Source: Blautia sp. (GTDB taxonomy: Bacteria; Bacillota; Clostridia; Lachnospirales; Lachnospiraceae). Taken from it: 64,000 nt of DNA. Below, one piece after another: positions 9,478 through 17,668 of this stretch. Numbering within the stretch: the first letter of the stretch is position 1; each line of letters starts with the position of its first letter. The notes beneath the pieces were generated by a model. That model made no database searches and had not been told where the DNA came from. It saw only the letters and a program-made list of their open reading frames with translations. The stretch spans positions 1-64,000 of the forward strand of contig JALEJS010000019.1 in NCBI GenBank assembly GCA_022769545.1, in the 5' to 3' direction. The position numbers and the translations under genes were made by a program.

Positions 9478-11586
9478 TCATACTGTTGGCGCGGCAGATC
9501 GGACAACGATCATCGGATCGGCATGATGAAGCTCTGTGTCCGTCACTGGTGAAACAGAATAGAAATTCTCTGCATTTGTCACGATCATCGGTGTGATGGT
9601 GCGATATCCTTCACTCTGAATCCGTTCCAGGTCGAAAGCGGCCAGAAATGCACCTTTTCGAACATGATCTCCTTCTTTGACCTGTATGCTGAAATATTTT
9701 CCCTTCAGGTTTACTGTGTCGATTCCGATGTGAATCAGAACCTCTATTCCGCTGTCTGACGTGAGGGAGATGGCATGCTTGGTCTCGAAAATCATGGTGA
9801 CAATGCCGTCGAAGGGGGCGTAGATTCTGCCTTCAGATGGATCGATGGCAGCGCCGGGGCCAAGGATTCCCTCAGAGAAAACACCGTCTGCCACATCTTT
9901 GAGCGGAACAAGCGTTCCGTCTGCGGGGGAAAAAACAGTCGTTTCATGCTCCGGAGAGTTTTGTATTCCGGATGCAGAGTCCGGACTCATTTCCAGAAAA
10001 TCCTCCAGCTCGGACCGGATCACAGCAACCTGGGGACCGTAAATGATCTGGATACCGTTGCCTTTGCGGACGATTCCCCGGGAACCGCTTTGCTTCAGAG
10101 GGGTGCCCTGTACCAGTGTGGGATCAGCGACGGTGATCCGAAGCCGTGTGGCACAGCAGTCCACATCACAGATGTTTTGCCTGCCGCCAAGTCCCTGGAC
10201 GATCAGAGAACTGACGGAAGCAGCAGGGGATTCTGTTTTCGTTCCCATCACGTCTGCCCTGGTGTGGAGCTTTGTCTCTTCGGAATCTTCTTCCCGACCG
10301 GGTGTTTTCAGGTCAAGCCTTCGGATCAGAAAAGCAAAAATACCATAGTATAGGAAGAAATAAATCACGCCCACCGGCAGAATACGTATCCAGTCGGTTT
10401 TTGCATTTCCCTGAAGAATTCCAAACAGCAAAAGATCAATAAAGCCTCCGGAAAAGGTCAGTCCCACGGCAATATTCAGGATATGTGCAACCATATAGGC
10501 AGTTCCTGCCAGAAGAACCTGTACACCAAACAGGATGGGGGCGGCAAATAAAAAAGAGAACTCGATCGGCTCTGTGATGCCGGTAAGCATACTGGTGAGT
10601 GCTGCGGAAAGCAAAAGCCCTCCGGCCGCTTTTTTCTTCTCCGGCCGGGCAGTGCGGTACATGGCCAGTGCAGCGCCGGGAAGTCCGAAAATCATGAAAA
10701 TAAACTCACCGGAAAAATAGCGGGTGGCATCGGCGCTGAAGTGGCTGAGGTTTGCAGAATCTGCCAGCTGGGCAAAAAAGATGTTCTGGCCGCCCTGGAT
10801 CAGCTGACCGGAAACCTCCATGGTGCCGCCGACCGCTGTCTGCCAGAAGGGCAGATAGAAAACATGATGAAGGCCAAATGGAATCAGGGCACGTTTTACG
10901 ATTCCGAAAATCAGCGTTCCGAAATATCCGGTACCTGTGACCAGCCCGCCAAGAGCATAAATGCCGGATTGAACCATCGGCCAGAGAAAATACATCAGGA
11001 TTCCCACAAGCATATAGACAATCGTGGAAATGATCGGGACAAAGCGGGAGCCACCGAAAAAGGACAAAGCGCTGGGAAACTGAATTTTATAAAAACGATT
11101 GTGAAGAGCAGCGACGCCCAGTCCCACAAGAATACCTCCGAAAACGCCCATCTGCAGAGTCTGAATGCCGCATACGGAAGCAATGGTTCCATCCAGAATA
11201 TCTTTGGAAACCGTCCCGTCATTCAGAAGAACACCGGACAGGTTCAGGATGCCGTTGATGGAAATATGCATGACAAAAAAAGCGATGAGGGCAGAGAGAG
11301 CAGCCACTTCTTTTTCGCGTCGTGCCATGCCGATGGCAACCCCCACGGCAAAAATCAGAGGCAGATTGTCAAAGATGGCACTGCCCACCCGGTTCATGAT
11401 TACAAACAGAGCATGCAGGACAGTTCCGTTTCCCAGGATTCTGCCAAGGCCGAAGGTTTCGATGGTCGCCGTATTGGTGAAGGAGCTTCCGAGTCCCAAA
11501 AGAAGTCCGGCCACCGGCAAAATGGCAATCGGAAGCATGAAGCTGCGGCCGATTCGCTGCAATACTCCGAATATCTTGTCTTTCAT
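9478..11586 (-). CDS. PTS transporter subunit EIICBA, glucose/N-acetylglucosamine family
   Basis: This 702-residue protein should import and phosphorylate a sugar using phosphoenolpyruvate. Domain order is EIIC (about 1-420, ten or so membrane segments, signature GITEPIEFSFLFAAP), EIIB (about 465-540, phospho-cysteine C478 in CCATRLR) and EIIA of the crr type (about 560-690, active His619 in HIGIDTV). All three phosphotransfer parts are intact. The sugar could be glucose, N-acetylglucosamine, maltose or similar; I cannot tell from sequence. GAAAGGAG precedes its ATG on the minus strand. It stands alone, antisense to and inserted within the ribosomal supercluster. Confidence 0.93.
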   Translation of the reverse strand: MKDKIFGVLQRIGRSFMLPIAILPVAGLLLGLGSSFTNTATIETFGLGRILGNGTVLHALFVIMNRVGSAIFDNLPLIFAVGVAIGMARREKEVAALSALIAFFVMHISINGILNLSGVLLNDGTVSKDILDGTIASVCGIQTLQMGVFGGILVGLGVAALHNRFYKIQFPSALSFFGGSRFVPIISTIVYMLVGILMYFLWPMVQSGIYALGGLVTGTGYFGTLIFGIVKRALIPFGLHHVFYLPFWQTAVGGTMEVSGQLIQGGQNIFFAQLADSANLSHFSADATRYFSGEFIFMIFGLPGAALAMYRTARPEKKKAAGGLLLSAALTSMLTGITEPIEFSFLFAAPILFGVQVLLAGTAYMVAHILNIAVGLTFSGGFIDLLLFGILQGNAKTDWIRILPVGVIYFFLYYGIFAFLIRRLDLKTPGREEDSEETKLHTRADVMGTKTESPAASVSSLIVQGLGGRQNICDVDCCATRLRITVADPTLVQGTPLKQSGSRGIVRKGNGIQIIYGPQVAVIRSELEDFLEMSPDSASGIQNSPEHETTVFSPADGTLVPLKDVADGVFSEGILGPGAAIDPSEGRIYAPFDGIVTMIFETKHAISLTSDSGIEVLIHIGIDTVNLKGKYFSIQVKEGDHVRKGAFLAAFDLERIQSEGYRTITPMIVTNAENFYSVSPVTDTELHHADPMIVVRSAAPTV

Positions 11587-11707
11587 TGCGAATCTCCTTT
11601 CTTTTTATCACAGAATCAGTCTTAGTATGGATGAAAATGGGAATGATTATGTCTGTGCGGCAAAAAAATATACAAAAATATTGTCAAAAATTTAACTATT
11701 CCGTATA

Positions 11708-11736
11708 TTGACGAAAGAGCAAAAAGGGAGTATGAT
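11708..11736 (+). promoter_or_regulatory. sigma-A promoter for the riboswitch/SPFH transcript
   Basis: TTGACG (11708-11713) and TATGAT (11731-11736) are separated by 17 bp. Transcription would start near 11743, a few bases before the riboswitch-like sequence. Confidence 0.75.
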
Positions 11737-11749
11737 GCTATCAACAAAG

Positions 11750-11852
11750 AAAAGGGAGTAGCGCCCACGAAGAAAGAGACTTTTTCCCAGTGGTTCATAG
11801 CTGCGTCAGTACGGCAGAAATGCCCGCAGTATGAATAAACAGCAAGACTTTT
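11750..11852 (+). promoter_or_regulatory. yybP-ykoY-type manganese riboswitch candidate
   Basis: The aptamer hallmarks recalled for this class are present in order: AAAAGGGAGTAGCG at 11750-11763, a central GCGTCAGTACGG at about 11802-11813, and AACAGCAAGACTTTT at the 3' edge. AAAAG (11750-11754) can pair with CTTTT (11848-11852) as the closing P1 helix. Known members bind Mn2+ and usually control exporters or membrane proteins such as MntP, TMEM165-like proteins and P-type ATPases. Here the downstream genes are HflK/HflC-like. One conserved G in the GGGGAGTAG loop appears to be replaced or missing, so a covariance-model check is needed. Confidence 0.7.
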
Positions 11853-11894
11853 ATTTGAGACAGAAGCTGTCTGAAATAGAAGTCTTTTTCTTTT
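11845..11894 (+). terminator. riboswitch expression-platform terminator
   Basis: AGACTTTTATTT (11845-11856) pairs over 12 bp with AAATAGAAGTCT (11874-11885), then a 6-bp apical stem AGACAG/CTGTCT and a T-run at 11885-11894. Its 5' arm contains the 3' strand of the aptamer closing helix (11848-11852), so aptamer and terminator are mutually exclusive. This arrangement predicts that ligand binding turns the genes on. Confidence 0.8.
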
Positions 11895-11914
11895 CTTTGG
11901 AGGTTTGTCTTATC

Positions 11915-12067
11915 ATGAGAAGAGAAACCGGATATCAGAGAAATACAGAATTGCCTTTACCATGGAGAAGGGATTCTGCGTATGAGAGAGAATGTCTGCG
12001 GCAGCAGACAGCATGCAAAAGGAGGAAAATATGGAACAGCAGTTTCAGAATGAAGAAGGAAACATAA
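11915..12067 (+). CDS. possible 50-codon leader peptide overlapping hflK start
   Basis: An ATG at 11915 follows TTTGGAGG (11896-11903) and opens a 50-codon basic reading frame, MRRETGYQRN to FRMKKET, that ends out of frame inside the first codons of the HflK-like gene. It lies between the riboswitch terminator and the hflK ribosome site. No homologue is known to me. It could be a leader peptide, or the spacing may be chance. Confidence 0.25.
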   Translation: MRRETGYQRNTELPLPWRRDSAYERECLRQQTACKRRKIWNSSFRMKKET

Positions 12068-12993
12068 AAAGAAAACCCAAAAGAATCCGACATGTGAAAC
12101 GGATCGTGGGTGTTGTGATTCTGGCAGCGGCAGCAGTTGCCCTTGGAGGGGACGCGGCATACCAGATACAGGAACAGGAGCAGGCCGTGCTTACGACCTT
12201 AGGTGTTCCCAAAGCAGTCACGGAGACCGGTCTTCACTTTAAGATCCCTCTGATTCAGAAGGTGCAGAAAGTGAATACTACGATTCAGGGATTTCCGATT
12301 GGATATGTGATGGGAACCAATGAGACGGTGGAAAGCGAAGGTCTGATGATTACCAGAGATTACAATTTTATCGATGTGGACTTTTTCGTGGAATATCGGA
12401 TTTCAGATCCGGTGAAATACCTTTATTCGTCCAGTCAGCCGGAGGATATTCTGAAAAATATTTCGCAGAGCTGCATTCGTACGGTGATTGCCGCCTACAA
12501 TGTGGATGATGTGCTTACCACAGGGAAAAATGAAATTCAGGGAAAAATCCGTGAGATGATCATGGAAAATATTGAGGAACAGGATATCGGAATTCAGCTG
12601 GTGAATATCACCATCCAGGATTCGGAACCGCCGACACAGGAAATCATGCGGGCATTCAAGGCAGTGGAGACTGCAAAACAGGGCAAAGAGACAGCTCTGA
12701 ACAATGCAAACAAATACCGGAATGAGAAGATGCCGGAGGCGCAGGCACAGGCGGATCAGATTGTGCAGGATGCCGAGGCACAGAAACAGGTACGGATCAA
12801 TGAAGCACAGGCAGAGGTGGCCCGCTTCAATGCTATGTATGAAGAATATTCGAAAAATCCGGAAGTAACGAAAAAGCGTATGTTTTATGAAACCATGGAA
12901 GACGTCCTTCCGGATATGAAAATTATTATTGACAGTGGAGATGGTGTCCAGAAGGTTCTTCCTCTGGACAGCTTTGTAAAGGAGGAGCAGTAA
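12031..12993 (+). CDS. hflK: HflK-like SPFH/band-7 membrane protein
   Basis: This 320-residue protein has a cytoplasmic basic N-terminus, one membrane segment (about residues 27-43, IVGVVILAAAAVALGG), an SPFH domain (about 46-230, beginning IQEQEQAVLTTLG) and a helical coiled-coil with Glu/Ala/Gln-rich repeats (about 230-285). HflK/HflC form a membrane cage around the FtsH protease in proteobacteria. In Firmicutes the role is less clear. The frame is open upstream to 11992, but AAAAGGAGG at 12017-12025 supports the ATG at 12031. It overlaps hflC by one base, and is preceded by the riboswitch candidate. Confidence 0.85.
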   Translation: MEQQFQNEEGNIKRKPKRIRHVKRIVGVVILAAAAVALGGDAAYQIQEQEQAVLTTLGVPKAVTETGLHFKIPLIQKVQKVNTTIQGFPIGYVMGTNETVESEGLMITRDYNFIDVDFFVEYRISDPVKYLYSSSQPEDILKNISQSCIRTVIAAYNVDDVLTTGKNEIQGKIREMIMENIEEQDIGIQLVNITIQDSEPPTQEIMRAFKAVETAKQGKETALNNANKYRNEKMPEAQAQADQIVQDAEAQKQVRINEAQAEVARFNAMYEEYSKNPEVTKKRMFYETMEDVLPDMKIIIDSGDGVQKVLPLDSFVKEEQ

Positions 12994-13859
12994 TGAAGAG
13001 AAAAGGAATCGTTGCAGCAGCAGGTTTTGTTCTGGCAGTGGTGCTTCTGGGAGCGTCTGTCACAGTGACCGCTCAGAATGAATACAAGCTGGTCCGGCAG
13101 TTTGGAAAGGTAAAACGTATCATTGATCAGCCGGGAATCCGTCTGAAGATTCCCTTCCTGGAGACGACAGCCAGTCTCCCAAAAGAGACCATGCTTTACG
13201 ACCTGTCACCGTCGGATGTGATCACAAAGGATAAAAAGACCATGATCAGCGACAGCTATGTTCTCTGGCAGATCGAGGATCCGCTGAAGTTTGCCCAGAC
13301 ACTGAACTCTTCACTGGAAAACGGAGAGAGCCGAATCAATACGGCCGTGTATAATGCCACAAAAAACGTGATCAGCAGTATGACGCAGGATGAGGTTATC
13401 TCCAGCCGCAATGGGGAGCTTTCCAACAGAGTCATGGAATCCATCGGAAACAATATGAAACAGTACGGTATCCGTCTGATGCTGTTCGAGACAAAACAGC
13501 TGGATCTGCCGGATGACAATAAATCTGCCGTTTACGAACGGATGATTTCCGAGCGGGATAACATTGCGGCGACATATACAGCCGAAGGAAATTCAGAGGC
13601 GAAGGTGATCCGGAACACCACGGACAAGGATGTGGCAATTGAAATATCCGAGGCACAGAAACAGGCTGAGATTCTGAAGGCAGAAGGAGAGCAGGAGTAC
13701 ATGAAGATTCTGGCGGAGGCATACCGGGACGTGGATCGTCAGGAATTTTACTCCTTTGTGAGAAGTCTGGATGCGCTGGAAAAATCCATGAAGGGTGAAG
13801 ACAAGACAGTTGTATTGTCCGCAGATTCTCCCATCGCTCAGATTTTTGCCGGTGAGTAG
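12993..13859 (+). CDS. hflC: HflC-like SPFH/band-7 membrane protein
   Basis: This 288-residue partner has an N-terminal membrane anchor (about residues 5-27), an SPFH domain beginning QNEYKLVRQFGKVKRII, and the HflC-type C-terminal helices with EAQKQAEILKAEGEQEYMKI. The ATG overlaps the hflK stop (TAATG), and GGAGGAGC lies just upstream, so the pair is coupled. No good terminator follows: only CTCC/GGAG without T-run. Some transcripts may therefore continue into rpmJ. Confidence 0.85.
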   Translation: MKRKGIVAAAGFVLAVVLLGASVTVTAQNEYKLVRQFGKVKRIIDQPGIRLKIPFLETTASLPKETMLYDLSPSDVITKDKKTMISDSYVLWQIEDPLKFAQTLNSSLENGESRINTAVYNATKNVISSMTQDEVISSRNGELSNRVMESIGNNMKQYGIRLMLFETKQLDLPDDNKSAVYERMISERDNIAATYTAEGNSEAKVIRNTTDKDVAIEISEAQKQAEILKAEGEQEYMKILAEAYRDVDRQEFYSFVRSLDALEKSMKGEDKTVVLSADSPIAQIFAGE

Positions 13860-13917
13860 TGTTAAGAGACTCCTCCCGGAGCATAGAAAAAAGTGAAGAA
13901 AAATCTGCGAAAAATGC

Positions 13918-13946
13918 TTGCAATCAGGAAATGAAAGTGCTAAAAT
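13918..13946 (+). promoter_or_regulatory. sigma-A promoter for rpmJ and the alpha cluster
   Basis: TTGCAA (13918-13923) and TAAAAT (13941-13946) with a 17-bp spacer, and a TG-like GTGC just before the -10. It starts the alpha operon separately from the spc operon. The same TTGCAA -35 element recurs at the rubredoxin promoter. Confidence 0.72.
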
Positions 13947-13950
13947 ATAG

Positions 13951-13986
13951 TCCGAACGCGCGTAGACCCTGTTTACGTGCGCTCGG
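13951..13986 (+). promoter_or_regulatory. leader hairpin upstream of rpmJ
   Basis: Right after the predicted start site TCCGA-a-CGCGCGTA pairs with TACGTGCG-c-TCGGA (one G-U pair) around a nine-base loop. There is no T-run. It is the first structure of the alpha-operon transcript and may be an r-protein binding site or a 5' stabiliser. Confidence 0.5.
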
Positions 13987-14030
13987 ATACTGCAGATTTT
14001 AATGCTAATTTTACGGAAGGAGGATTTCCA

Positions 14031-14144
14031 GTGAAAGTAAGATCATCTGTAAAACCGATCTGCGAAAAATGTAAGATCATCAAAAGAAAAGGATCTATCA
14101 GAGTAATCTGTGAAAATCCGAAACACAAACAGCGTCAGGGTTGA
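14031..14144 (+). CDS. rpmJ: 50S ribosomal protein L36 (zinc-binding)
   Basis: L36 is 37 residues: (M)[20 protein letters not shown] and so on, ending KHKQRQG. The zinc ligands C11, C14, C27 and H32 are intact. The start is GTG with AAGGAGG at 14017-14023. It should sit directly after infA; here it heads a separate transcript. A 338-bp gap separates it from rpsM. Confidence 0.96.
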   Translation: MKVRSSVKPICEKCKIIKRKGSIRVICENPKHKQRQG

Positions 14145-14482
14145 TCCATTCAGGGAAAGCAAGGCCCCTACTTTGTGGAGCCCCTGTGTTTGTGAATGTG
14201 CGGCTGCAGTTTGAGACACCCGGACAGGTTGTTCGAACTGTTTTTTGAAAAAAATTTAGCCTGTATTGCCTAATACCGAGAGGCAGCAGCAGATCCGCAG
14301 GGATCTCAAATTTCGGAAAGGCTGCGACGCGCCAGTGGCAGCTGGGTGTGATACCGAGGCACCCCAATTAGGAAAAGAAACAGAAAGCGGCATACGGATG
14401 CACCCCATTTCACCTTGTATGTACATACAAGTGGTGTACAGTGATGCGGGACTTTCAGAAAAGAAAATGGAGGAAACAGTAC
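14145..14482 (+). promoter_or_regulatory. long untranslated spacer before rpsM with an 18-bp palindrome
   Basis: No credible gene lies in these 338 bases, although rpmJ and rpsM are normally nearly adjacent. It contains short repeats of TACCGAG(a)GGCA (about 14275 and 14352), a T/A tract (14241-14258), and a perfect palindrome CTTGTATGTACATACAAG at 14414-14431, about 50 bp before the rpsM start. The palindrome could be an operator or a hairpin; with no T-run it is not a terminator. The region could be an alpha-operon translational control leader. Confidence 0.45.
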
Positions 14483-14851
14483 ATGGCTCGTATAGCTGGT
14501 GTAGACTTACCAAGAGAAAAAAGAATTGAAATCGGTCTTACCTACATTTATGGTATCGGAAGACCAAGCGCAACAAAGATTGTTGAAAAAGCAGGTGTAA
14601 ATCCTGACACACGTGTCAGAGACCTGACAGACGATGAAGTAAAAAGACTCAGCGAAGTAATCGATGAGACTATGATGGTAGAAGGTGACCTTCGCCGTGA
14701 AATCGCTCTGAACATTAAGAGACTGCAGGAAATCGGATGCTACAGAGGTATCCGTCATCGTAAAGGACTTCCGGTTCGTGGTCAGAAGACAAAGACCAAC
14801 GCAAGAACACGTAAGGGTCCGAAGAGAACAGTAGCAAACAAGAAGAAATAA
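14483..14851 (+). CDS. rpsM: 30S ribosomal protein S13
   Basis: S13 (122 residues) sits in the 30S head and contacts P-site t[24 protein letters not shown] at the start (helix-two-turn-helix region follows) and [18 protein letters not shown] at the C-terminus are diagnostic. The frame is open to 14441, but TGGAGG at 14468-14473 and the family N-terminus set the ATG at 14483. Confidence 0.97.
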   Translation: MARIAGVDLPREKRIEIGLTYIYGIGRPSATKIVEKAGVNPDTRVRDLTDDEVKRLSEVIDETMMVEGDLRREIALNIKRLQEIGCYRGIRHRKGLPVRGQKTKTNARTRKGPKRTVANKKK

Positions 14852-14882
14852 TATAAAGAGGAAAGTGTAGGTTAGTTTTAAA

Positions 14883-15278
14883 ATGGCAAAAGTGACAAAG
14901 AAAACGACAACAAAACGTCGTGTCAAGAAAAACGTTGAACACGGACAGGCACATATCCAGTCTTCTTTTAACAATACAATTGTTACACTGACAGACAATG
15001 AAGGAAATGCTCTTTCCTGGGCAAGTGCCGGTGGTCTTGGATTTAGAGGTTCAAGGAAATCTACTCCTTATGCAGCACAGATGGCAGCTGAGACTGCTAC
15101 AAAAGCTGCTCTGATTCATGGTTTGAAAACCGTTGATGTTATGGTAAAAGGTCCTGGCTCCGGACGTGAGGCAGCAATCCGTGCCCTTCAGGCATGCGGC
15201 CTTGAAGTAACCAGCATCCGTGACGTGACACCGGTTCCGCATAACGGATGTCGTCCACCAAAACGCAGAAGAGTCTAA
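14883..15278 (+). CDS. rpsK: 30S ribosomal protein S11
   Basis: S11 (131 residues) forms part of the 30S platform near the mRNA exit. [20 protein letters not shown] and the C-terminal [18 protein letters not shown] motif identify it. It follows rpsM after 31 bp and precedes rpsD by 17 bp. Confidence 0.98.
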   Translation: MAKVTKKTTTKRRVKKNVEHGQAHIQSSFNNTIVTLTDNEGNALSWASAGGLGFRGSRKSTPYAAQMAAETATKAALIHGLKTVDVMVKGPGSGREAAIRALQACGLEVTSIRDVTPVPHNGCRPPKRRRV

Positions 15279-15295
15279 TTAGGAGGTAGTCCAAG

Positions 15296-15889
15296 ATGGC
15301 AGTAAATAGAGTACCAGTTCTGAAAAGATGCAGATCCCTTGGCCTGGATCCGATTTACCTGGGAATTGATAAGAAATCCACAAGACAGCTGAAACGTGCA
15401 AACCGTAAAGTGTCTGAATATGGCCTTCAGCTGAGAGAAAAACAGAAAGCAAAATTCATTTACGGAGTACTGGAAAAACCGTTCCGTAACTATTATAAGA
15501 AAGCCGACAGAATGCCGGGACAGACAGGTGAAAACCTGATGACTATGCTGGAAACAAGACTTGACAATGTTATTTTCCGTCTTGGCTTTGCAAGAACAAG
15601 AAAAGAAGCTCGTCAGATCGTTGACCATAAGCATGTACTTGTAAACGGAAAATGTGTGAACATTCCGTCCTACCTGGTAAAAGCAGGCGATACGATCGAA
15701 ATCAAAGAAAAGTGCAAAGGTTCCGCAAGATACAAAGGAATCCTGGAAGTGACAGGCGGAAGACTTGTTCCGGAATGGCTGGATGCTGATCAGGAAAATC
15801 TGACAGGAACTGTGAAAGAGTTACCGAGAAGAGAAGCAATCGATGTTCCGGTAAACGAAATGCTTATCGTCGAGTTGTACTCCAAATAA
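15296..15889 (+). CDS. rpsD: 30S ribosomal protein S4
   Basis: S4 (197 residues) nucleates 16S rRNA folding and in other bacteria represses its own operon. The central S4 RNA-binding domain is seen as [20 protein letters not shown] and [10 protein letters not shown] (about residues 82-125). No N-terminal zinc cysteines are visible, so this is the zinc-free form. AGGAGG precedes the ATG. Confidence 0.97.
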   Translation: MAVNRVPVLKRCRSLGLDPIYLGIDKKSTRQLKRANRKVSEYGLQLREKQKAKFIYGVLEKPFRNYYKKADRMPGQTGENLMTMLETRLDNVIFRLGFARTRKEARQIVDHKHVLVNGKCVNIPSYLVKAGDTIEIKEKCKGSARYKGILEVTGGRLVPEWLDADQENLTGTVKELPRREAIDVPVNEMLIVELYSK

Positions 15890-15942
15890 TGCATAATCAA
15901 CCCTCAAACAGTTAAATGACCCACAAGGAGGGAATCCAAATC

Positions 15943-16902
15943 GTGTTTGATTTCAACAAACCTAAAATCGAAATAACAGAGATATCTGAAGACAGGAAAT
16001 TCGGAAGATTTGTAGTAGAACCTCTTGAGAGAGGTTACGGTACCACACTTGGCAATTCTCTTCGCAGAATTATGCTCTCATCCCTTCCGGGTGCAGCAGT
16101 AAGTCAGGTTAAGATCGAAGGCGTGCTTCATGAATTCAGTTCCATTCCGGGAGTGAAGGAAGATGTCACAGAGATCATTATGAATCTGAAGAGTCTTGCG
16201 ATCAAGAATAGCAGCAATGACAATGAACCGAAGACTGCATACATTGAGTGTGAAGGAAAAGGGGTTGTTACGGCAGCGGATATTCAGGTGGATCAGGATA
16301 TCGAGATTATGAATCCGGACCAGGTAATCGCGACTTTAAATGGTGGAAAAGACTGCAGACTTGCAATGGAGCTTACCATCACAAAAGGACGCGGCTATGT
16401 AAGTGCGGATAAGGGTAAGTCAGACGATATGCCGATCGGTGTGATTGCAGTCGATGCAATTTACACACCGGTTGACAGAGTAAATATGATCATTGAAAAT
16501 ACCCGTGTCGGACAGGTTACCGATTATGACAAGCTGACGCTGGATGTGTACACAAATGGTACGCTGGATCCGGATGAGGCTGTCAGCCTTGCCGCTAAGG
16601 TATTGAGTGAGCATTTAAGCCTGTTCATTGATCTTTCTGAAAATGCAAAAACTGCAGAGATCATGATTGAAAAGGAAGACAATGAAAAGGAAAAAGTTCT
16701 GGAGATGAGTATTGATGAACTGGAACTGTCTGTTCGTTCCTATAACTGCCTGAAGAGAGCGGGAATCAACACCGTTGAAGAACTCTGCAATAAGACTTCC
16801 GATGATATGATGAAGGTCCGTAATCTGGGCCGTAAGTCTCTGGAAGAAGTCCTTGCAAAACTGAAGGAGCTGGGATTACAGCTTCAGCCGACAGAGGAAT
16901 AA
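15943..16902 (+). CDS. rpoA: RNA polymerase subunit alpha
   Basis: RpoA (319 residues) has an N-terminal dimerisation/assembly domain ([20 protein letters not shown], about 24-43) and a C-terminal DNA-binding domain ([20 protein letters not shown] and [12 protein letters not shown]). The frame is open to 15916, but AAGGAGGG at 15925-15932 fits the GTG at 15943 and gives the clostridial start MFDFNKP. It is the expected penultimate gene of the alpha operon. Confidence 0.97.
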   Translation: MFDFNKPKIEITEISEDRKFGRFVVEPLERGYGTTLGNSLRRIMLSSLPGAAVSQVKIEGVLHEFSSIPGVKEDVTEIIMNLKSLAIKNSSNDNEPKTAYIECEGKGVVTAADIQVDQDIEIMNPDQVIATLNGGKDCRLAMELTITKGRGYVSADKGKSDDMPIGVIAVDAIYTPVDRVNMIIENTRVGQVTDYDKLTLDVYTNGTLDPDEAVSLAAKVLSEHLSLFIDLSENAKTAEIMIEKEDNEKEKVLEMSIDELELSVRSYNCLKRAGINTVEELCNKTSDDMMKVRNLGRKSLEEVLAKLKELGLQLQPTEE

Positions 16903-17000
16903 GCATCAAAGTATGATTGATACAGCGGGTATTTGTCCAGCATTCATGCAGTAAGACCGAACCAGCGTGTGTGAATGTCCCGCAGATGGAGGAAAATAAA
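16903..17000 (+). other. rpoA-rplQ spacer with possible long-range stem
   Basis: The 98-bp gap has GCGGG (16925-16929) pairing with CCCGC (16979-16983), and GCATTCA pairing with TGAATGT inside it. The rplQ ribosome site TGGAGG follows. Not a terminator; role unknown. Confidence 0.3.
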
Positions 17001-17537
17001 ATGGCAAAATATAGAAAATTAAGCAGAACATCTGATCAGAGAAAGGCTCTTCTCAGAAGCCAGGTGACAGCGCTTCTTTATCATGGAAAGATTGTTACAA
17101 CTGAGGCAAAAGCGAAGGAAATCCGTAAAATTGCAGAAAGCCTTGTTGCAATGGCAGTTCGTGAAAAAGACAATTATGAGACCGTTACCGTTACAGCTAA
17201 AGTTGCCAGAAAAGATGCAGAAGGCAAGAGAGTGAAAGAAGTTGTTGACGGAAAGAAGAAAACTGTTTACGATGAAGTTCAGAAAGAGATCAAAAAAGAC
17301 GCTCCGTCCAGACTTCATGCACGTCGTCAGATGATGAAAGTTTTCTATCCGGTGAAAGAAGTTCCGGCAGCTGCTGCAGGCAGAAAGAAAAATACAAAGA
17401 ATGTCGATATGGTTGAAAAAATGTTCAGCGAAATCGCTCCGAAGTATGAGAACCGTAACGGCGGTTATACAAGAATCGTTAAGATTGGACCGCGTAAAGG
17501 TGATGCAGCAATGGAAGTGCTCATCGAGTTAGTATAA
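17001..17537 (+). CDS. rplQ: 50S ribosomal protein L17 with central insertion
   Basis: L17 core motifs are present: YRKLSRTSDQRKALLRSQVT at the start and the C-terminal YTRIVKIGPRKGDAAMEVLIEL. The protein is 178 residues against 115-130 in most bacteria, owing to a lysine-rich insertion at roughly residues 70-130 (for example KEVVDGKKKTVYDEVQKEIK). I recall that elongated L17 occurs in Lachnospiraceae. The in-frame extension to 16917 is rejected because TGGAGGA precedes the ATG at 17001. Confidence 0.95.
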   Translation: MAKYRKLSRTSDQRKALLRSQVTALLYHGKIVTTEAKAKEIRKIAESLVAMAVREKDNYETVTVTAKVARKDAEGKRVKEVVDGKKKTVYDEVQKEIKKDAPSRLHARRQMMKVFYPVKEVPAAAAGRKKNTKNVDMVEKMFSEIAPKYENRNGGYTRIVKIGPRKGDAAMEVLIELV

Positions 17538-17552
17538 TTCAGATGAAACCAG

Positions 17553-17586
17553 GGGATATTTACAGAAATGTAAATATCCCTTTTTT
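17553..17586 (+). terminator. intrinsic terminator of the alpha operon
   Basis: A perfect 12-bp stem GGGATATTTACA/TGTAAATATCCC with a GAAA loop is followed by TTTTTT. It is 15 bp after the rplQ stop. Confidence 0.93.
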
Positions 17587-17587
17587 C

Positions 17588-17616
17588 TTGATTATTGGAA
17601 CCGGGTGGCGTAGAAT
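17588..17616 (+). promoter_or_regulatory. promoter for murT-gatD
   Basis: TTGATT (17588-17593) and TAGAAT (17611-17616) with a 17-bp spacer, directly behind the rplQ terminator T-run. Confidence 0.6.
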
Positions 17617-17668
17617 AAACGTGTACGACAAAAATTCAAGTCGGAAAATAAACAAAGGATAGGAAAAT

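Noticed and set aside
9478-11586. Prophage or transposon cargo as an explanation for the infA-rpmJ insertion
   Set aside because: No integrase, transposase, terminal repeats or target duplications were seen around 9350-14030.
16917-17000. N-terminal extension of L17 by 28 codons
   Set aside because: The extension has no conserved content, and TGGAGGA precedes the internal ATG that gives the family N-terminus.
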